From: Acidobacteriota bacterium
GTDB taxonomy: Bacteria; Acidobacteriota; Polarisedimenticolia; SMYD01
Length of the DNA: 42,411 nt
Assembly (NCBI GenBank): GCA_004356015.1
Contig: SMYD01000013.1
Span: forward strand, 1-42,411
Direction of reading: 5' to 3'
The position numbers were made by a program, and so were the translations under genes. Position 1 is the stretch's first letter; the number at the start of each line of letters is the position of its first letter. This document shows, one piece after another, positions 8,594-17,845 of this stretch. A model generated the notes under the pieces. It made no database searches. It worked only from the letters and a program-made list of their open reading frames with translations, and was not told the DNA's origin.

Positions 8594-10623
8594 GGGGAAG
8601 CCTCCGTTTCAAGCCGTGTGCTGCCGAACATGCGCTGAGGCGTGGCTACCAGGGACGCCAGGTCCAGCACCAGTGCGGCCCGGCCACCACCCATCTCCGT
8701 GGCACCTGAGAGTCCCGGCAGGCCATCAAGTAATGAGCCCACCGGTTTGATCACCACCTCATGCTGACCCAGGAGTTCATCCACTCCCATGGCCAGTCGT
8801 CCCCCTCCGACCCGCGCGACCACGATGAACCCGGGTTTGTCATGTTCCCCCATGGGTATGTGCAGAAGCTCACGCAGGTCCGCATAGGGCATGGTTTCGC
8901 CGCGGAGACGCAGGACAGGGCTCTGGGCCACCGTCTCCACACGCTCCTGCTGGTAGCGCAAAGTTTCCGAAATTCCGGACACGGGAATGGCAAAATCCAT
9001 CTCCCCCGAGCGCACGACCATGCAAGGCATGATGGCCAGAGTGATAGGGAGAATAATCTCGACGGTGGTACCGGCGCCTGACTCGCTGAACAGATGCACT
9101 TCGCCACCAAGCTTCTGGAGCTCACTCTTCACCACATCCAGACCGACTCCACGACCGGAAACTTCCCCCACCTGTCCCACCGAACTGAATCCCGCCTGGA
9201 AGACCAACTGCCTGGCGACATCCAGGTTGCATTCGGCGTGCTCCTCGAGCAATCCCCTCCGCACAGCCGCCTGGCGCACAGCCTCCAGATCCAGGCCTCG
9301 CCCGTCATCACTCAGGCTCAGGACGACTTCGTTCCCCCTCTGGACCGCCTTCAAGAGCAGCCGCCCGGTGGGCTCTTTCCCCGCCTGCTCGCGTTCCCGA
9401 GGCGATTCGATCCCGTGGTGAATCGCGTTCCGCACCAGATGGATCAAGGGACTCTGCAGGTGATCCATCATCATCTTGTCCAGCTCGGTGCCCGAGCCTT
9501 CTGTTTCCAGCGTCACGTTCTTGCCCGAGGCACGCGCGAGCTTTCTCACCAGGCGCTTGAGCCTGCCCACAATGCGCGCCACCGGCACCATGCGGGCGCC
9601 GATGACCGAGCACTGCAGATCTTGAAGTTTCTTATCCAGTTCGCCGGATGCCCGATGCAACTCCTGGCCCAGAGAGTGCGTCCCCTCCCCTTCCATGAGT
9701 TCACGGGAGACACCATCCATGCGATGGCGAAACAGGAGGAGTTCACCCACAACATCCATGATCCGGTCCAGGCGCTCCAGGGGAACACGGACGCTGGCCC
9801 GGTCCAGAGATTCGGTAAAGACATGGTCCTCGTCCCCCGTTTCAGCGGGAGTCTCTTCATGGTGGACCGATGTTCCCTCAGCCGGTGATTCATGGACGGT
9901 CACAACCTCGAGACTTGTGTCTTGCGGGAGGCGCACCTCGATGTCGCCTGCAGGGGACCCACTCGCGTAAAGGAGACGAAAGGAAATTCGCGCCTCGGCG
10001 TCATTGGCCGCATAGGACGGCAGGGTACTGATGACCTCCCCACAGTCATTGAGTTGATCAGCCAGGCGCCGCAAATCTGTATCGAAGGTCTCCAGGGGCA
10101 GAGTGACACTCACGAGCCATAACTTGTGCCCGGCGTGAATGTTCGCTTCCAGGCGATGTTCTTCGTAGCGGGTGAGGGAGCGCAGAATATCCTCAGGCAG
10201 AGAGGTGCTGCTGCCAGCGGTGGCCGACTCCTTCTCCTGCCCAACAGCCAGCCTTTTCAGCAGGCCGGCTGACGCCGCCTCAGCATCCTTTCCCGCGGCC
10301 ACCATGGACTCCATGCGTTCATGGGATTCAAACAGGATGTCCAGAGCCGACTCATCCAGGGAGTGCCGACCCATGCGCAGGCCGTCAAGAAAGTCTTCCA
10401 GAACATGGGCCAGCCGGCCAAGGTGATCATGGCCGAAAAGACCGGACAGCCCTTTGAGAGAATGCACGTGGCGAAAAGCAGCGTTGATTCCCTGGGGACG
10501 CACTCTTCCCTGGCGCCTCTCCTTGTCCAGATTCTGCAATTCACGGCCCAGTTCCTCCAGCAGGTCTTCCGCCTCGCTGACGAACTCGCAGCCGTCGGCC
10601 CTCGTATCCTCGCGCCCGGTCAC
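8590..10623 (-). CDS. cheA: Chemotaxis histidine kinase CheA
   Basis: Hpt HVHSLKGLSGLFG; dimerisation domain VPLERLDRIMDVVGELLLF; N box HLVRNAIHHGIE; DDGRGLDL; GRGVGLDVVKSEL; C-terminal CheW-like domain; start refined to GTG 10623. Confidence 0.95.
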   Translation of the reverse strand: MTGREDTRADGCEFVSEAEDLLEELGRELQNLDKERRQGRVRPQGINAAFRHVHSLKGLSGLFGHDHLGRLAHVLEDFLDGLRMGRHSLDESALDILFESHERMESMVAAGKDAEAASAGLLKRLAVGQEKESATAGSSTSLPEDILRSLTRYEEHRLEANIHAGHKLWLVSVTLPLETFDTDLRRLADQLNDCGEVISTLPSYAANDAEARISFRLLYASGSPAGDIEVRLPQDTSLEVVTVHESPAEGTSVHHEETPAETGDEDHVFTESLDRASVRVPLERLDRIMDVVGELLLFRHRMDGVSRELMEGEGTHSLGQELHRASGELDKKLQDLQCSVIGARMVPVARIVGRLKRLVRKLARASGKNVTLETEGSGTELDKMMMDHLQSPLIHLVRNAIHHGIESPREREQAGKEPTGRLLLKAVQRGNEVVLSLSDDGRGLDLEAVRQAAVRRGLLEEHAECNLDVARQLVFQAGFSSVGQVGEVSGRGVGLDVVKSELQKLGGEVHLFSESGAGTTVEIILPITLAIMPCMVVRSGEMDFAIPVSGISETLRYQQERVETVAQSPVLRLRGETMPYADLRELLHIPMGEHDKPGFIVVARVGGGRLAMGVDELLGQHEVVIKPVGSLLDGLPGLSGATEMGGGRAALVLDLASLVATPQRMFGSTRLETEASP

Positions 10624-10624
10624 A

Positions 10625-10996
10625 TCAATCCTCCGCGGGCACCAGCGAGCGCAAGACATCTTCCAGTTCTTCGGGCTGGAACGGCTTGGTCATGTAGGCG
10701 GCAGCACCGGCCGCCAATCCCCTGTCGCGATCCTCCTGGGCCATCTGGGTGGAAATGATGATGACGGGAATTGCACGATACCCCGGGTGAGCCTTGAGGT
10801 AACGCAACAGTTCGAAGCCGTTGATATCCGGCATGTTGATATCGGCGATGATGGCGTCGAAGGCCTGTCCGGGCAGAACTCTGAGAGCTTCAAATCCTGT
10901 ACTCGATTCTGTAACCTCCGCTCCGAAGGCTTTTTCCACGGTCCCGCAGATGAAGGCCCGGGTGGAAGGTGAGTCATCCACAACCAGGATTTTCAT
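10625..10996 (-). CDS. CheY-like response regulator
   Basis: MKILVVDDSPSTRAF, DAIIADINMPDINGFELL, IIISTQ, YMTKPF; start refined to ATG 10996. Confidence 0.92.
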   Translation of the reverse strand: MKILVVDDSPSTRAFICGTVEKAFGAEVTESSTGFEALRVLPGQAFDAIIADINMPDINGFELLRYLKAHPGYRAIPVIIISTQMAQEDRDRGLAAGAAAYMTKPFQPEELEDVLRSLVPAED

Positions 10997-11091
10997 GCTC
11001 CCTCCTCCCGGGCACACAGCGGCCCGATGGCGCACGCGAAGCGGAATATAGGTTCCGGGAAGGCACCCTTCAAACCGACCCTGAGGCGGGT

Positions 11092-12087
11092 TCAGGAGCG
11101 CAGAGCCAGGAGGCCGGACAGAGCCATTCGGGCCGCTCCTGCAAGGGCGATCAGGGGCCGGAGATCGGGCAAGGAACCGCCCTTGGGACCAGAATCCGCA
11201 TAAATGACCGCGATGATGCCGTCAGGCCCGAGGAGGGGAAAAGCAACGGCGTCCCCTTGCGGGGGATCTCCCAGACCGGGTGGCAGCGCCTTCTCAGGTG
11301 GACAGGTCGCACGTTGCAGGCGCGCCGACCAGAAGGCGCGCGACGGCAGGTTGTCTCTGTCCAGCGGGATGTTCTCCTCGTCTCCCACCACATCCGTGCC
11401 GAATCGCCCGAGAACCGTGAGGTGATCCCCGTCAACCTCCATGAGCATGCCGCGGGCGGCCAGGTCGGCCGCCACCCGCATGACCAGGAGCAGAATCGCC
11501 ACGCGATCGCGGGCATGGCAGAGTTCTTCCAGAGCACCCAGCAGCACACTGTCCGCCTGGAGTGGTGCCTGCTGGCTGTTCCGGCCCGAACTGTCCTGCT
11601 CTGCCGCCGGAAGGGGGGCCCCTTCTCCAGGGTCACCAGCCTCATCCTCTCCAGCCACCTGCCGGGCAAAGGCACTGAGGGCATTATCCAGGTGTTCAGG
11701 CTGAATGCGGCGCAAATCGGGCTTGCGGATCACCCGGGTGGCTCCCAGGCTGCGGGCGGCTTGTTCCAGCCAGAGGGCGTCGCTGTTCATGACCGCAACA
11801 ATGGACCGGGTTCCTGCCGGTCGCAATCGTCGCAGAAGATCCAGGCCACCCAGATGACCATTGCCCTCACCAGGCTGAATGAGATCCACGACCAGTGACG
11901 GTCTGCGCCCTTCCTCTTCCAGACGCCGGAACGCAGCCTCAGCCGCCGGCAGGTCGTCACAGCAGATCACGGCGTGGCCACGCTTCTCCAGCCCTCCGGC
12001 CATGGCACGTCGATAAAGCCCCTCGTCATCGACAATGACAACCGGGGTCTGGGCTGGGTAAAGTATCGGTTCCACCGCGCGCTCCAC
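11092..12087 (-). CDS. Receiver plus divergent GAF-like protein
   Basis: VVIVDDEGLYRRAM, PSLVVDLIQPG, VIRKPDL receiver motifs; C-terminal region resembles GAF (SRAFWSARLQRATCPPEK...AVAFPLLGPDGIIAVIYADSG). Confidence 0.7.
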   Translation of the reverse strand: MERAVEPILYPAQTPVVIVDDEGLYRRAMAGGLEKRGHAVICCDDLPAAEAAFRRLEEEGRRPSLVVDLIQPGEGNGHLGGLDLLRRLRPAGTRSIVAVMNSDALWLEQAARSLGATRVIRKPDLRRIQPEHLDNALSAFARQVAGEDEAGDPGEGAPLPAAEQDSSGRNSQQAPLQADSVLLGALEELCHARDRVAILLLVMRVAADLAARGMLMEVDGDHLTVLGRFGTDVVGDEENIPLDRDNLPSRAFWSARLQRATCPPEKALPPGLGDPPQGDAVAFPLLGPDGIIAVIYADSGPKGGSLPDLRPLIALAGAARMALSGLLALRS

Positions 12088-12116
12088 ACCATATAAGACC
12101 GGTGCTGAGCAAGAAT

Positions 12117-12539
12117 CTAGGGCCGCGACGGCGCGTTTTCAACATCCCGGCGCACGGCATCAAGGACACCGTTGATGAACGGAGCCGACTCGGGAGCACC
12201 ATACTTGCGGACCACTTCGATGGCTTCATCGATGATCACTGCCGGTGGTGTCTGCTCATGGAACAGAAGTTCGAAGATGGCCATGCGCAGAACATTCCGA
12301 TCCACGACGGCCATGCGCTCCAGGCGCCAGTTCTCGGTGGCGCCGGCGATGCGCTGATCGATGATCTGAAGATTTTCCAGGGTCCCGAAAGCGAGAGCCT
12401 CGGCAAACTCTTCGGCCGCCCGGGCATGGCGCTGGGATGACCAGAAGCGGCGAACAACCTCGGCAGCCGGATCCCGAGTCATCTCCACCTGGAAGAGGAG
12501 CTGCAGCGCCAGCTCCCGGCCCTGGCGCCTGAGTCCCAT
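12117..12539 (-). CDS. nusB: Transcription antitermination factor NusB
   Basis: GRELALQLLFQVEMT...RNVLRMAIFELLFHEQTPPAVIIDEAIEVVRKYGAPESAPFINGVLDAV; overlaps the ribH stop. Confidence 0.93.
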   Translation of the reverse strand: MGLRRQGRELALQLLFQVEMTRDPAAEVVRRFWSSQRHARAAEEFAEALAFGTLENLQIIDQRIAGATENWRLERMAVVDRNVLRMAIFELLFHEQTPPAVIIDEAIEVVRKYGAPESAPFINGVLDAVRRDVENAPSRP

Positions 12540-13042
12540 CAGCCGCGGCCCGCAGCAGAGGAGCCATTGCCGGCAGCGATCTCGGTACTCAGCCGGGCCA
12601 TCTCGATAGCTGCCAGCGCTGCATCCCAGCCGCGATTACCCGCCTTGCCGCCACAGCGCTCCAGCGCCTGTTCCTGGTTTTCGGCGGTCACGACGCCATA
12701 GGTCACCGGGCAGCCACCGCGGCGGGCGCAATCGCCAAGTCCCCGGGCCGCCTCGGCAGCCACCTGCTCATAGTGTGAGGTGGCGCCGCGGATGAGAACA
12801 CCCAGAGCGATCACCGCATGGAATCCGCCCCTGGCCTGCAAGCCCGCAACCGCAGTGGGTAACTCGAAGCACCCCGGCACCCTCACCACCATCAGATCAT
12901 TGTCCAGAGCACCATGCCGCTGGAGACAGTCCAGGGCCGCGCTCAGAAGCCGCCGGCCGAAGATCTCGTTGAAGCGCGGCAAGACCAGGGCGAACCGCAG
13001 CCCTGCGGCGTCCAGCGAACCTTCCAGCGTCTTGACTCCCAT
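12539..13042 (-). CDS. ribH: 6,7-dimethyl-8-ribityllumazine synthase
   Basis: LRFALVLPRFNEIFGRRLLSAALDCL...VPGCFELPTAV...IALGVLIRGATSHYEQV...VTYGVVTAENQEQALERCGG...NRGWDAALAAIEMA; start refined to ATG 13042. Confidence 0.93.
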   Translation of the reverse strand: MGVKTLEGSLDAAGLRFALVLPRFNEIFGRRLLSAALDCLQRHGALDNDLMVVRVPGCFELPTAVAGLQARGGFHAVIALGVLIRGATSHYEQVAAEAARGLGDCARRGGCPVTYGVVTAENQEQALERCGGKAGNRGWDAALAAIEMARLSTEIAAGNGSSAAGRG

Positions 13043-13086
13043 GACATCCTCCCCGGCGGCGAGCGCTCCTCGCCGCCCCGGTCCGC

Positions 13087-13806
13087 TCATCCCGTCAGGC
13101 GGACCAGCCATTGGCGCCACGACGGCGCCAGCATGGCCTTGACGACCGCATCCAGCACCAACCCGGCGAGAACCAGAAACAGCCAGCGACCCCGCCCGGT
13201 CCCGGGGACCCGATTGCTGCCACTGATGCGACGCAGGAGCGGCTCCGCCAGCACCACCCCCAGCACCACAAATGACGCCACGCGCACCAGGGACCACGGG
13301 TGCCAGGCCATAACTCCGGCCAGGAGATCCCCGTCGGCAGCCTGGATCACCCTGGCAACATAATAGGCCATGTAGTTGAGAAGAACAGTCCCGAAGTAGA
13401 TGGAGGCCAGGCTGGCAGTGGCCAGAGACAGGACGGTGAAGAGAACCAGGTGCACGGCATGCTCCACGAGAAACTCCGCCGGGCGGGATTCACGGCCCTC
13501 GCCGGTGCGCAGCCAGTGGAACATCTCATCGGCATAGACCTCCCCGCGCAGAACGGTTGCCGCAGCCTGTTCCGGTGCCCAGAATGACAACATCACGGAA
13601 GTGGGTGCCAGCGTGGCCGCCCAGACAAGCATGGTACAAACCGCACGACCTCTCTGCCCGGCCAGCAGCCGCCGGATCATGAGGGGGTAGGCCGGTGCCA
13701 TGCAGAACAGGGGGAAGAGCAACATGTTGCCGGTGGCGAAGCCAGCCGCAGCCGCCACCATGGTGGACGGAACAAGCCATGCAGTGTGCAGGCGGCCGAT
13801 GTTCAT
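13087..13806 (-). CDS. Multi-pass membrane protein, YIP1-like (weak)
   Basis: Several hydrophobic segments (MVAAAAGFATGNMLLFPLF, AVHLVLFTVLSLATASLASIYFG, LVRVASFVVLGVVLA); family assignment tentative. Confidence 0.6.
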   Translation of the reverse strand: MNIGRLHTAWLVPSTMVAAAAGFATGNMLLFPLFCMAPAYPLMIRRLLAGQRGRAVCTMLVWAATLAPTSVMLSFWAPEQAAATVLRGEVYADEMFHWLRTGEGRESRPAEFLVEHAVHLVLFTVLSLATASLASIYFGTVLLNYMAYYVARVIQAADGDLLAGVMAWHPWSLVRVASFVVLGVVLAEPLLRRISGSNRVPGTGRGRWLFLVLAGLVLDAVVKAMLAPSWRQWLVRLTG

Positions 13807-14723
13807 CCCCGGGCGCTCAGAGGCTCGAACCGGGTCAAGTCCTGGAACTGGCGGAAGCGTTGCTCCACTTCCTCCCTGGTCAGACGCCAGAGCCGGTCCA
13901 TGCTGAAATCCTCCACGTTGAAGGAGGCCATGACCGAGCCGCAGATCATGGCCTGCCGCATGGTCGCGGCATCGGTGTCTCCAGCCTTGGCCAGGTAACC
14001 CATCATGCCACCGGCAAAACTGTCACCGGCACCGGTAGGATCCAGAACACTCTCCACTGGGAACGCCGGGGCCGCGAAGGTATCGTTGGCCGCGAAAAGA
14101 GCGACTCCATATTCTCCCCGCTTCACAATGACCGATTCGGGTCCCATCTCACGAATGACCCGTGCCGCCCTGAGCAGGGAACTCTCCCGGGCCAGCATGC
14201 GGGCCTCGGCATCATTGATGACCAGGAGATCCACATCTTTCAACGTGCGCACCAGATCGTCACGCTTCCCGTCAATCCAGAAGTTCATGGTGTCCGCCGC
14301 CGTCAGCTTCGCCCCGGGAACCTGCCGGCGGACCTTGGCCTGGAGAACCGGATCGATGTTGGCCAGAAAGAGAAGATCCGCCTGGCGATAGACATCCGGC
14401 AGAACCGGGTCGAAACCCTCCAGGACGTTGAGCTGGGTCTCCAGGGTGTGGGCCTCGTTCAGATCCTGCCGGTACTCCCCTTTCCAGCGAAAGGTCCTTC
14501 CCGGGACGCGGAGAATGCCGGAGGTGTCGATGTCACGCCTGGAAAGATCCTCGAGATACTGCTCTGGAAAATCCTCACCGACCACCGCGAGCATGCGCAC
14601 GGGCGTGAAGAACGATGCCGCCACGGCAAAATATGTTGCGGATCCGCCAAGGGCCTCCTCACGGGCACCTGCGGGAGTTTTAACCGAGTCCAGGGCGACG
14701 GTACCTATGACAACGAGGGACAT
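13803..14723 (-). CDS. PfkB/ribokinase-family kinase
   Basis: GGSATYFAVAASFF, VLDPTGAGDSFAGGMMGYL signature; start refined to MSLVVIGTVALD at 14723. Confidence 0.88.
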   Translation of the reverse strand: MSLVVIGTVALDSVKTPAGAREEALGGSATYFAVAASFFTPVRMLAVVGEDFPEQYLEDLSRRDIDTSGILRVPGRTFRWKGEYRQDLNEAHTLETQLNVLEGFDPVLPDVYRQADLLFLANIDPVLQAKVRRQVPGAKLTAADTMNFWIDGKRDDLVRTLKDVDLLVINDAEARMLARESSLLRAARVIREMGPESVIVKRGEYGVALFAANDTFAAPAFPVESVLDPTGAGDSFAGGMMGYLAKAGDTDAATMRQAMICGSVMASFNVEDFSMDRLWRLTREEVEQRFRQFQDLTRFEPLSARG

Positions 14724-14733
14724 GCCTGCTCCT

Positions 14734-15600
14734 TCATGCGCCGGGAAGACGATGGGCAAGGATGGGCGCCAGTTTCTCGCGTGTGGCGCGAGGGATCGCC
14801 GCCGGGGCGGTCAGGATGGCATGAACCAGGGCTTCGCCGCAATTGCAGGTTCGCTCGCGAGGGAGGGCACCCACAATCCCCTTCAGGATCATGGCCGCAT
14901 GGGCGGCATTGTGCCGCAGGTTGTCAAGAATCTCCCGCACATCCACGGCCTGACCCTCTCGCCAGCAATCATAATCGGTGACCAGGGCGAGAGTGAGATA
15001 ACACAGTTCGGCTTCCCTGGCCAGACGGGCTTCCTGAAGATTGGTCATGCCGATGACAGCAACATCCCATGCCCGATAGAGAACTGATTCTGCCCGGGTG
15101 GAAAACTGGGGCCCTTCCATGCAGAGGTACACGCCTCCCTTGTGCAGCAGCACCGGTACCCTGGCCGCCGCGGCCACCGCTGTTTCCGAAAGTTGCGGGC
15201 AGAAAGGGTCTGCCATGGAGACGTGGGCTACCACACCATCACTGAAAAATGTATCGGGACGGTGGCGCGTGCGATCGATGAACTGATCCGGCAGAACTAT
15301 GTCCCGGGGCGCGATTCCCTCCCGCATGGAGCCTACCGCTGATGCGGAAAGGAGACGCCGAACCCCCAATTTCTTGAAGCCGAAGATATTGGCGCGATAG
15401 TTGATGCAGGTGGGTGAAAGATTATGGTCGACACCATGCCGCGGCAGGAAGGCCACACTTCGACCGCTCAGACGCCCCACCCGGTAGGGCGCCGAGGGCT
15501 CCCCGAAGGGTGTCTCCACCCTCACATCCTGCCCATCTTCAACCCCCGCCAGCTCGTACAACCCGCTGCCGCCGATGATCCCGAACTCGATGGCGTTCAT
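14734..15600 (-). CDS. S-methyl-5'-thioadenosine phosphorylase / purine nucleoside phosphorylase family
   Basis: GIIGGSGLYELAG, LPRHGVDHNLSPTCINYRANIFG, YLCMEGPQFSTRAES, VIGMTNLQEARLAREAELCY, VTDYDCW. Confidence 0.9.
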   Translation of the reverse strand: MNAIEFGIIGGSGLYELAGVEDGQDVRVETPFGEPSAPYRVGRLSGRSVAFLPRHGVDHNLSPTCINYRANIFGFKKLGVRRLLSASAVGSMREGIAPRDIVLPDQFIDRTRHRPDTFFSDGVVAHVSMADPFCPQLSETAVAAAARVPVLLHKGGVYLCMEGPQFSTRAESVLYRAWDVAVIGMTNLQEARLAREAELCYLTLALVTDYDCWREGQAVDVREILDNLRHNAAHAAMILKGIVGALPRERTCNCGEALVHAILTAPAAIPRATREKLAPILAHRLPGA

Positions 15601-17534
15601 TCCTCCTCCTCGCTTCCTGACCGGGTTCCCTCCGTATCACCCTCTCCGCCAGGTGGGGGGAGGGGCTGGCGTGCTTCCCTGAGAGCCGCCGCCAAGGCAC
15701 CGGGATCCACAACGGGGCCCACGCAGCGTTCACCGACGCAGATCATGGCACCGGCGGCCGGGGGCGCGCTACCGGGCTGGGGGCCACCCCTGAGGATCAC
15801 CACGCTTCCGGCTGCAGGCAGCAGCAAGGCGGCTCGCCGCAGGGCGCGGCCGGCATCAGCAGGAAGAACGGCTCTGACAGGCGGCAACGAGGCTGCCAGG
15901 ACCGCTTCGGTATACGGCGCGGCATGCGCACCGGACATGAGGGGGATCGTTCTGCGCAGGGCACCGAGAATCTGTTCGCCCACAAGACGCCATGCAGGCG
16001 TTGTCGTGAGGGACGCCAGGCGAAAGGAGGCGAGCGCCAGACGGCTGTTGAGGCCGCGGTGAATCCGGGGACGCCGCATTTTTCCGACCGCCTCTGCATT
16101 GCTCACCCTGTCAACGAATAAGCCTGCCGGACGGCGCAGGTTGGCGCGGCAGAAAGCATGGATATCCAGAGCCCGTTCCAGGTCCCCGGGGAGGCCCCTG
16201 ACCTGGAAGGCCATGAGCAGTGCCTCCAGAACCGCCACCTGATCCGCAAGGATCCCGCGCAACCGCGGTGTCCCCGACTCATCCAGATATCGGGCCACGC
16301 CACGACCCCTGGTATAGAGATGCCGAACGATAGAGTCCACCGCCGCCAGACCGGATTCCTCCAGCTTGTCGTCCTCCAGCAGGGCGCCGGCCTCCATGAG
16401 TCCCATGGCCGCCATGGCCAGAGCCTCACCCAGGGGACGAATGACGAGACTCGGGGGGCGCAAGGACTCCCGCCCTTCCTCATCGGACTGAAAGTAAGTG
16501 CCCGGGTCATCCCCGCCAAGCGATCCCTGCTGGGAAAAGGCCAGGGTGCCATCCTCTCTGGCCAGCACAGCAAGCAGGAATCGAGCCGTATCCCTGAGGC
16601 CGGCGCGAATCGTCTCGTCGTCCGGTGCAAGCATCGCCGCGGAGGTCAGCAGGCGCAGAGCACGGCCATTTTCAAGCAACCGTTTTTCGAGAGCCGGAAC
16701 ACCCCACTCCCTGGTGGTGGCGAAATGGTGGAACCCGCCGTCCACCTTGTCGTGGATGGAGCCGGCCAACATGCCGCCGGCGGTGGCCGCCACCGCACGC
16801 CGCAACGCCGGCTGATCCGACTCACCGGCCAGAATCCTGAAAAGGCGCACAGAATCATCCTCGATGAACTTCCATCCCCTGCCGTAGCCCCCATGGGTGA
16901 AGTCCAATCCCTCTCGGGTGCGCGCAATGAGCTCTTCCAGCTGTCCCACAGGCACAGGCCCCGGATCATACTCACCGAGCTTCTGTTCCAGTTCGCCCAC
17001 TTCCCTCGCCTTACGTGCAAGATCCTGCCCATGGACGTCAAAATAGGTCACCACCTGCCTCATGTATCCGTTGAGCCCGTCAGCAGACGTGAAATACCCA
17101 CCCACCCGTTCCAGAGAGGAGGCATCGCCCACCTCGTAGATCGGTTCGCCGTTGGGAAGAAGGAAAATCAGGGTCGGGACCGTGCCCACGACGTAGCGTG
17201 CGGCCAGATCGGGGCGCAGGTCGGCATCCACCACCACGGGCACAAACCACCTGGCGACATTCCGCACGACCGATGCTCTCGCCAGCACCGACTCCTCCAT
17301 GACCAGGCACAAGCGGCAGTCCACAGCGCGCAGGTAGAGCATCACCGGACGCCGCAGGCCTGTTGCCAGTTCAAAAGTCTCGCGGCTCCAGGATCGCCAC
17401 GCGATCCGTATCTGTCCGGTCTTCACATCCAGCTCGGCCCCACCGTCATCCAGCCGGGCGGCGTCGGCGGTGGCCGGCGCCATGAGACTGAACAGAGCCA
17501 GAGTGAGGGCCAGAACGAGGGCAGGGCGCCCCAT
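15597..17534 (-). CDS. Secreted thioredoxin-domain DUF255/YyaL-like protein
   Basis: Signal-peptide-like N terminus (LVLALTLALFSLMAPATADA); CRLC redox motif in a thioredoxin-like fold; HGGYGRGWKF and helical-barrel-like C-terminal part. Confidence 0.75.
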   Translation of the reverse strand: MGRPALVLALTLALFSLMAPATADAARLDDGGAELDVKTGQIRIAWRSWSRETFELATGLRRPVMLYLRAVDCRLCLVMEESVLARASVVRNVARWFVPVVVDADLRPDLAARYVVGTVPTLIFLLPNGEPIYEVGDASSLERVGGYFTSADGLNGYMRQVVTYFDVHGQDLARKAREVGELEQKLGEYDPGPVPVGQLEELIARTREGLDFTHGGYGRGWKFIEDDSVRLFRILAGESDQPALRRAVAATAGGMLAGSIHDKVDGGFHHFATTREWGVPALEKRLLENGRALRLLTSAAMLAPDDETIRAGLRDTARFLLAVLAREDGTLAFSQQGSLGGDDPGTYFQSDEEGRESLRPPSLVIRPLGEALAMAAMGLMEAGALLEDDKLEESGLAAVDSIVRHLYTRGRGVARYLDESGTPRLRGILADQVAVLEALLMAFQVRGLPGDLERALDIHAFCRANLRRPAGLFVDRVSNAEAVGKMRRPRIHRGLNSRLALASFRLASLTTTPAWRLVGEQILGALRRTIPLMSGAHAAPYTEAVLAASLPPVRAVLPADAGRALRRAALLLPAAGSVVILRGGPQPGSAPPAAGAMICVGERCVGPVVDPGALAAALREARQPLPPPGGEGDTEGTRSGSEEEE

Positions 17535-17845
17535 CAGACGTCGCTGGCCAGAAAGCTGATGAGAGGGCGCCCCAGACGCTTTTCGGCCCGCTCTGCCAGC
17601 GACGGCATTCCCGATGCCCCCCGGTCCAGCAATACCCGCTCCACCCGCACCATGGGATAGAAGACCAGGGAGAAATGCTGCATGGGATCCCCGCCGTCGG
17701 CCATGTCCTGCAACCAGCTGTCGAAGAGCTCCACGGACAATCCCTCGAGGGTCACACCCCGTTCATCCAGGGCACGCAGCACGCCCCAGATCTGCTCCCT
17801 GGGATCGTGCAGCGTGATCACCACAACATGTCCAGGCTGAATCAC
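17534..17845 (-). CDS. Small conserved-looking protein of unknown function (103 aa)
   Basis: Overlapping start/stop on both sides in the operon; GHVVVITLHDPREQIWGVLRALDERGVTLEGL...FYPMVRVERVLLD. Confidence 0.75.
   Translation of the reverse strand: MIQPGHVVVITLHDPREQIWGVLRALDERGVTLEGLSVELFDSWLQDMADGGDPMQHFSLVFYPMVRVERVLLDRGASGMPSLAERAEKRLGRPLISFLASDV

Noticed and set aside
13043-13297. N-terminal extension of the ribH ORF
   Set aside because: Low-complexity Gly/Ala-rich sequence overlapping the neighbouring membrane protein gene; ATG 13042 fits RibH length.
13695-14981. 428-aa plus-strand ORF opposite the PfkB/MTAP genes
   Set aside because: Antisense to well-recognised kinase and phosphorylase genes; composition typical of GC-rich shadow ORFs.
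16158-17660. 500-aa plus-strand ORF opposite the DUF255-like gene
   Set aside because: Antisense frame of a coherent secreted protein; His/Gln/Arg-rich shadow translation with no domain.
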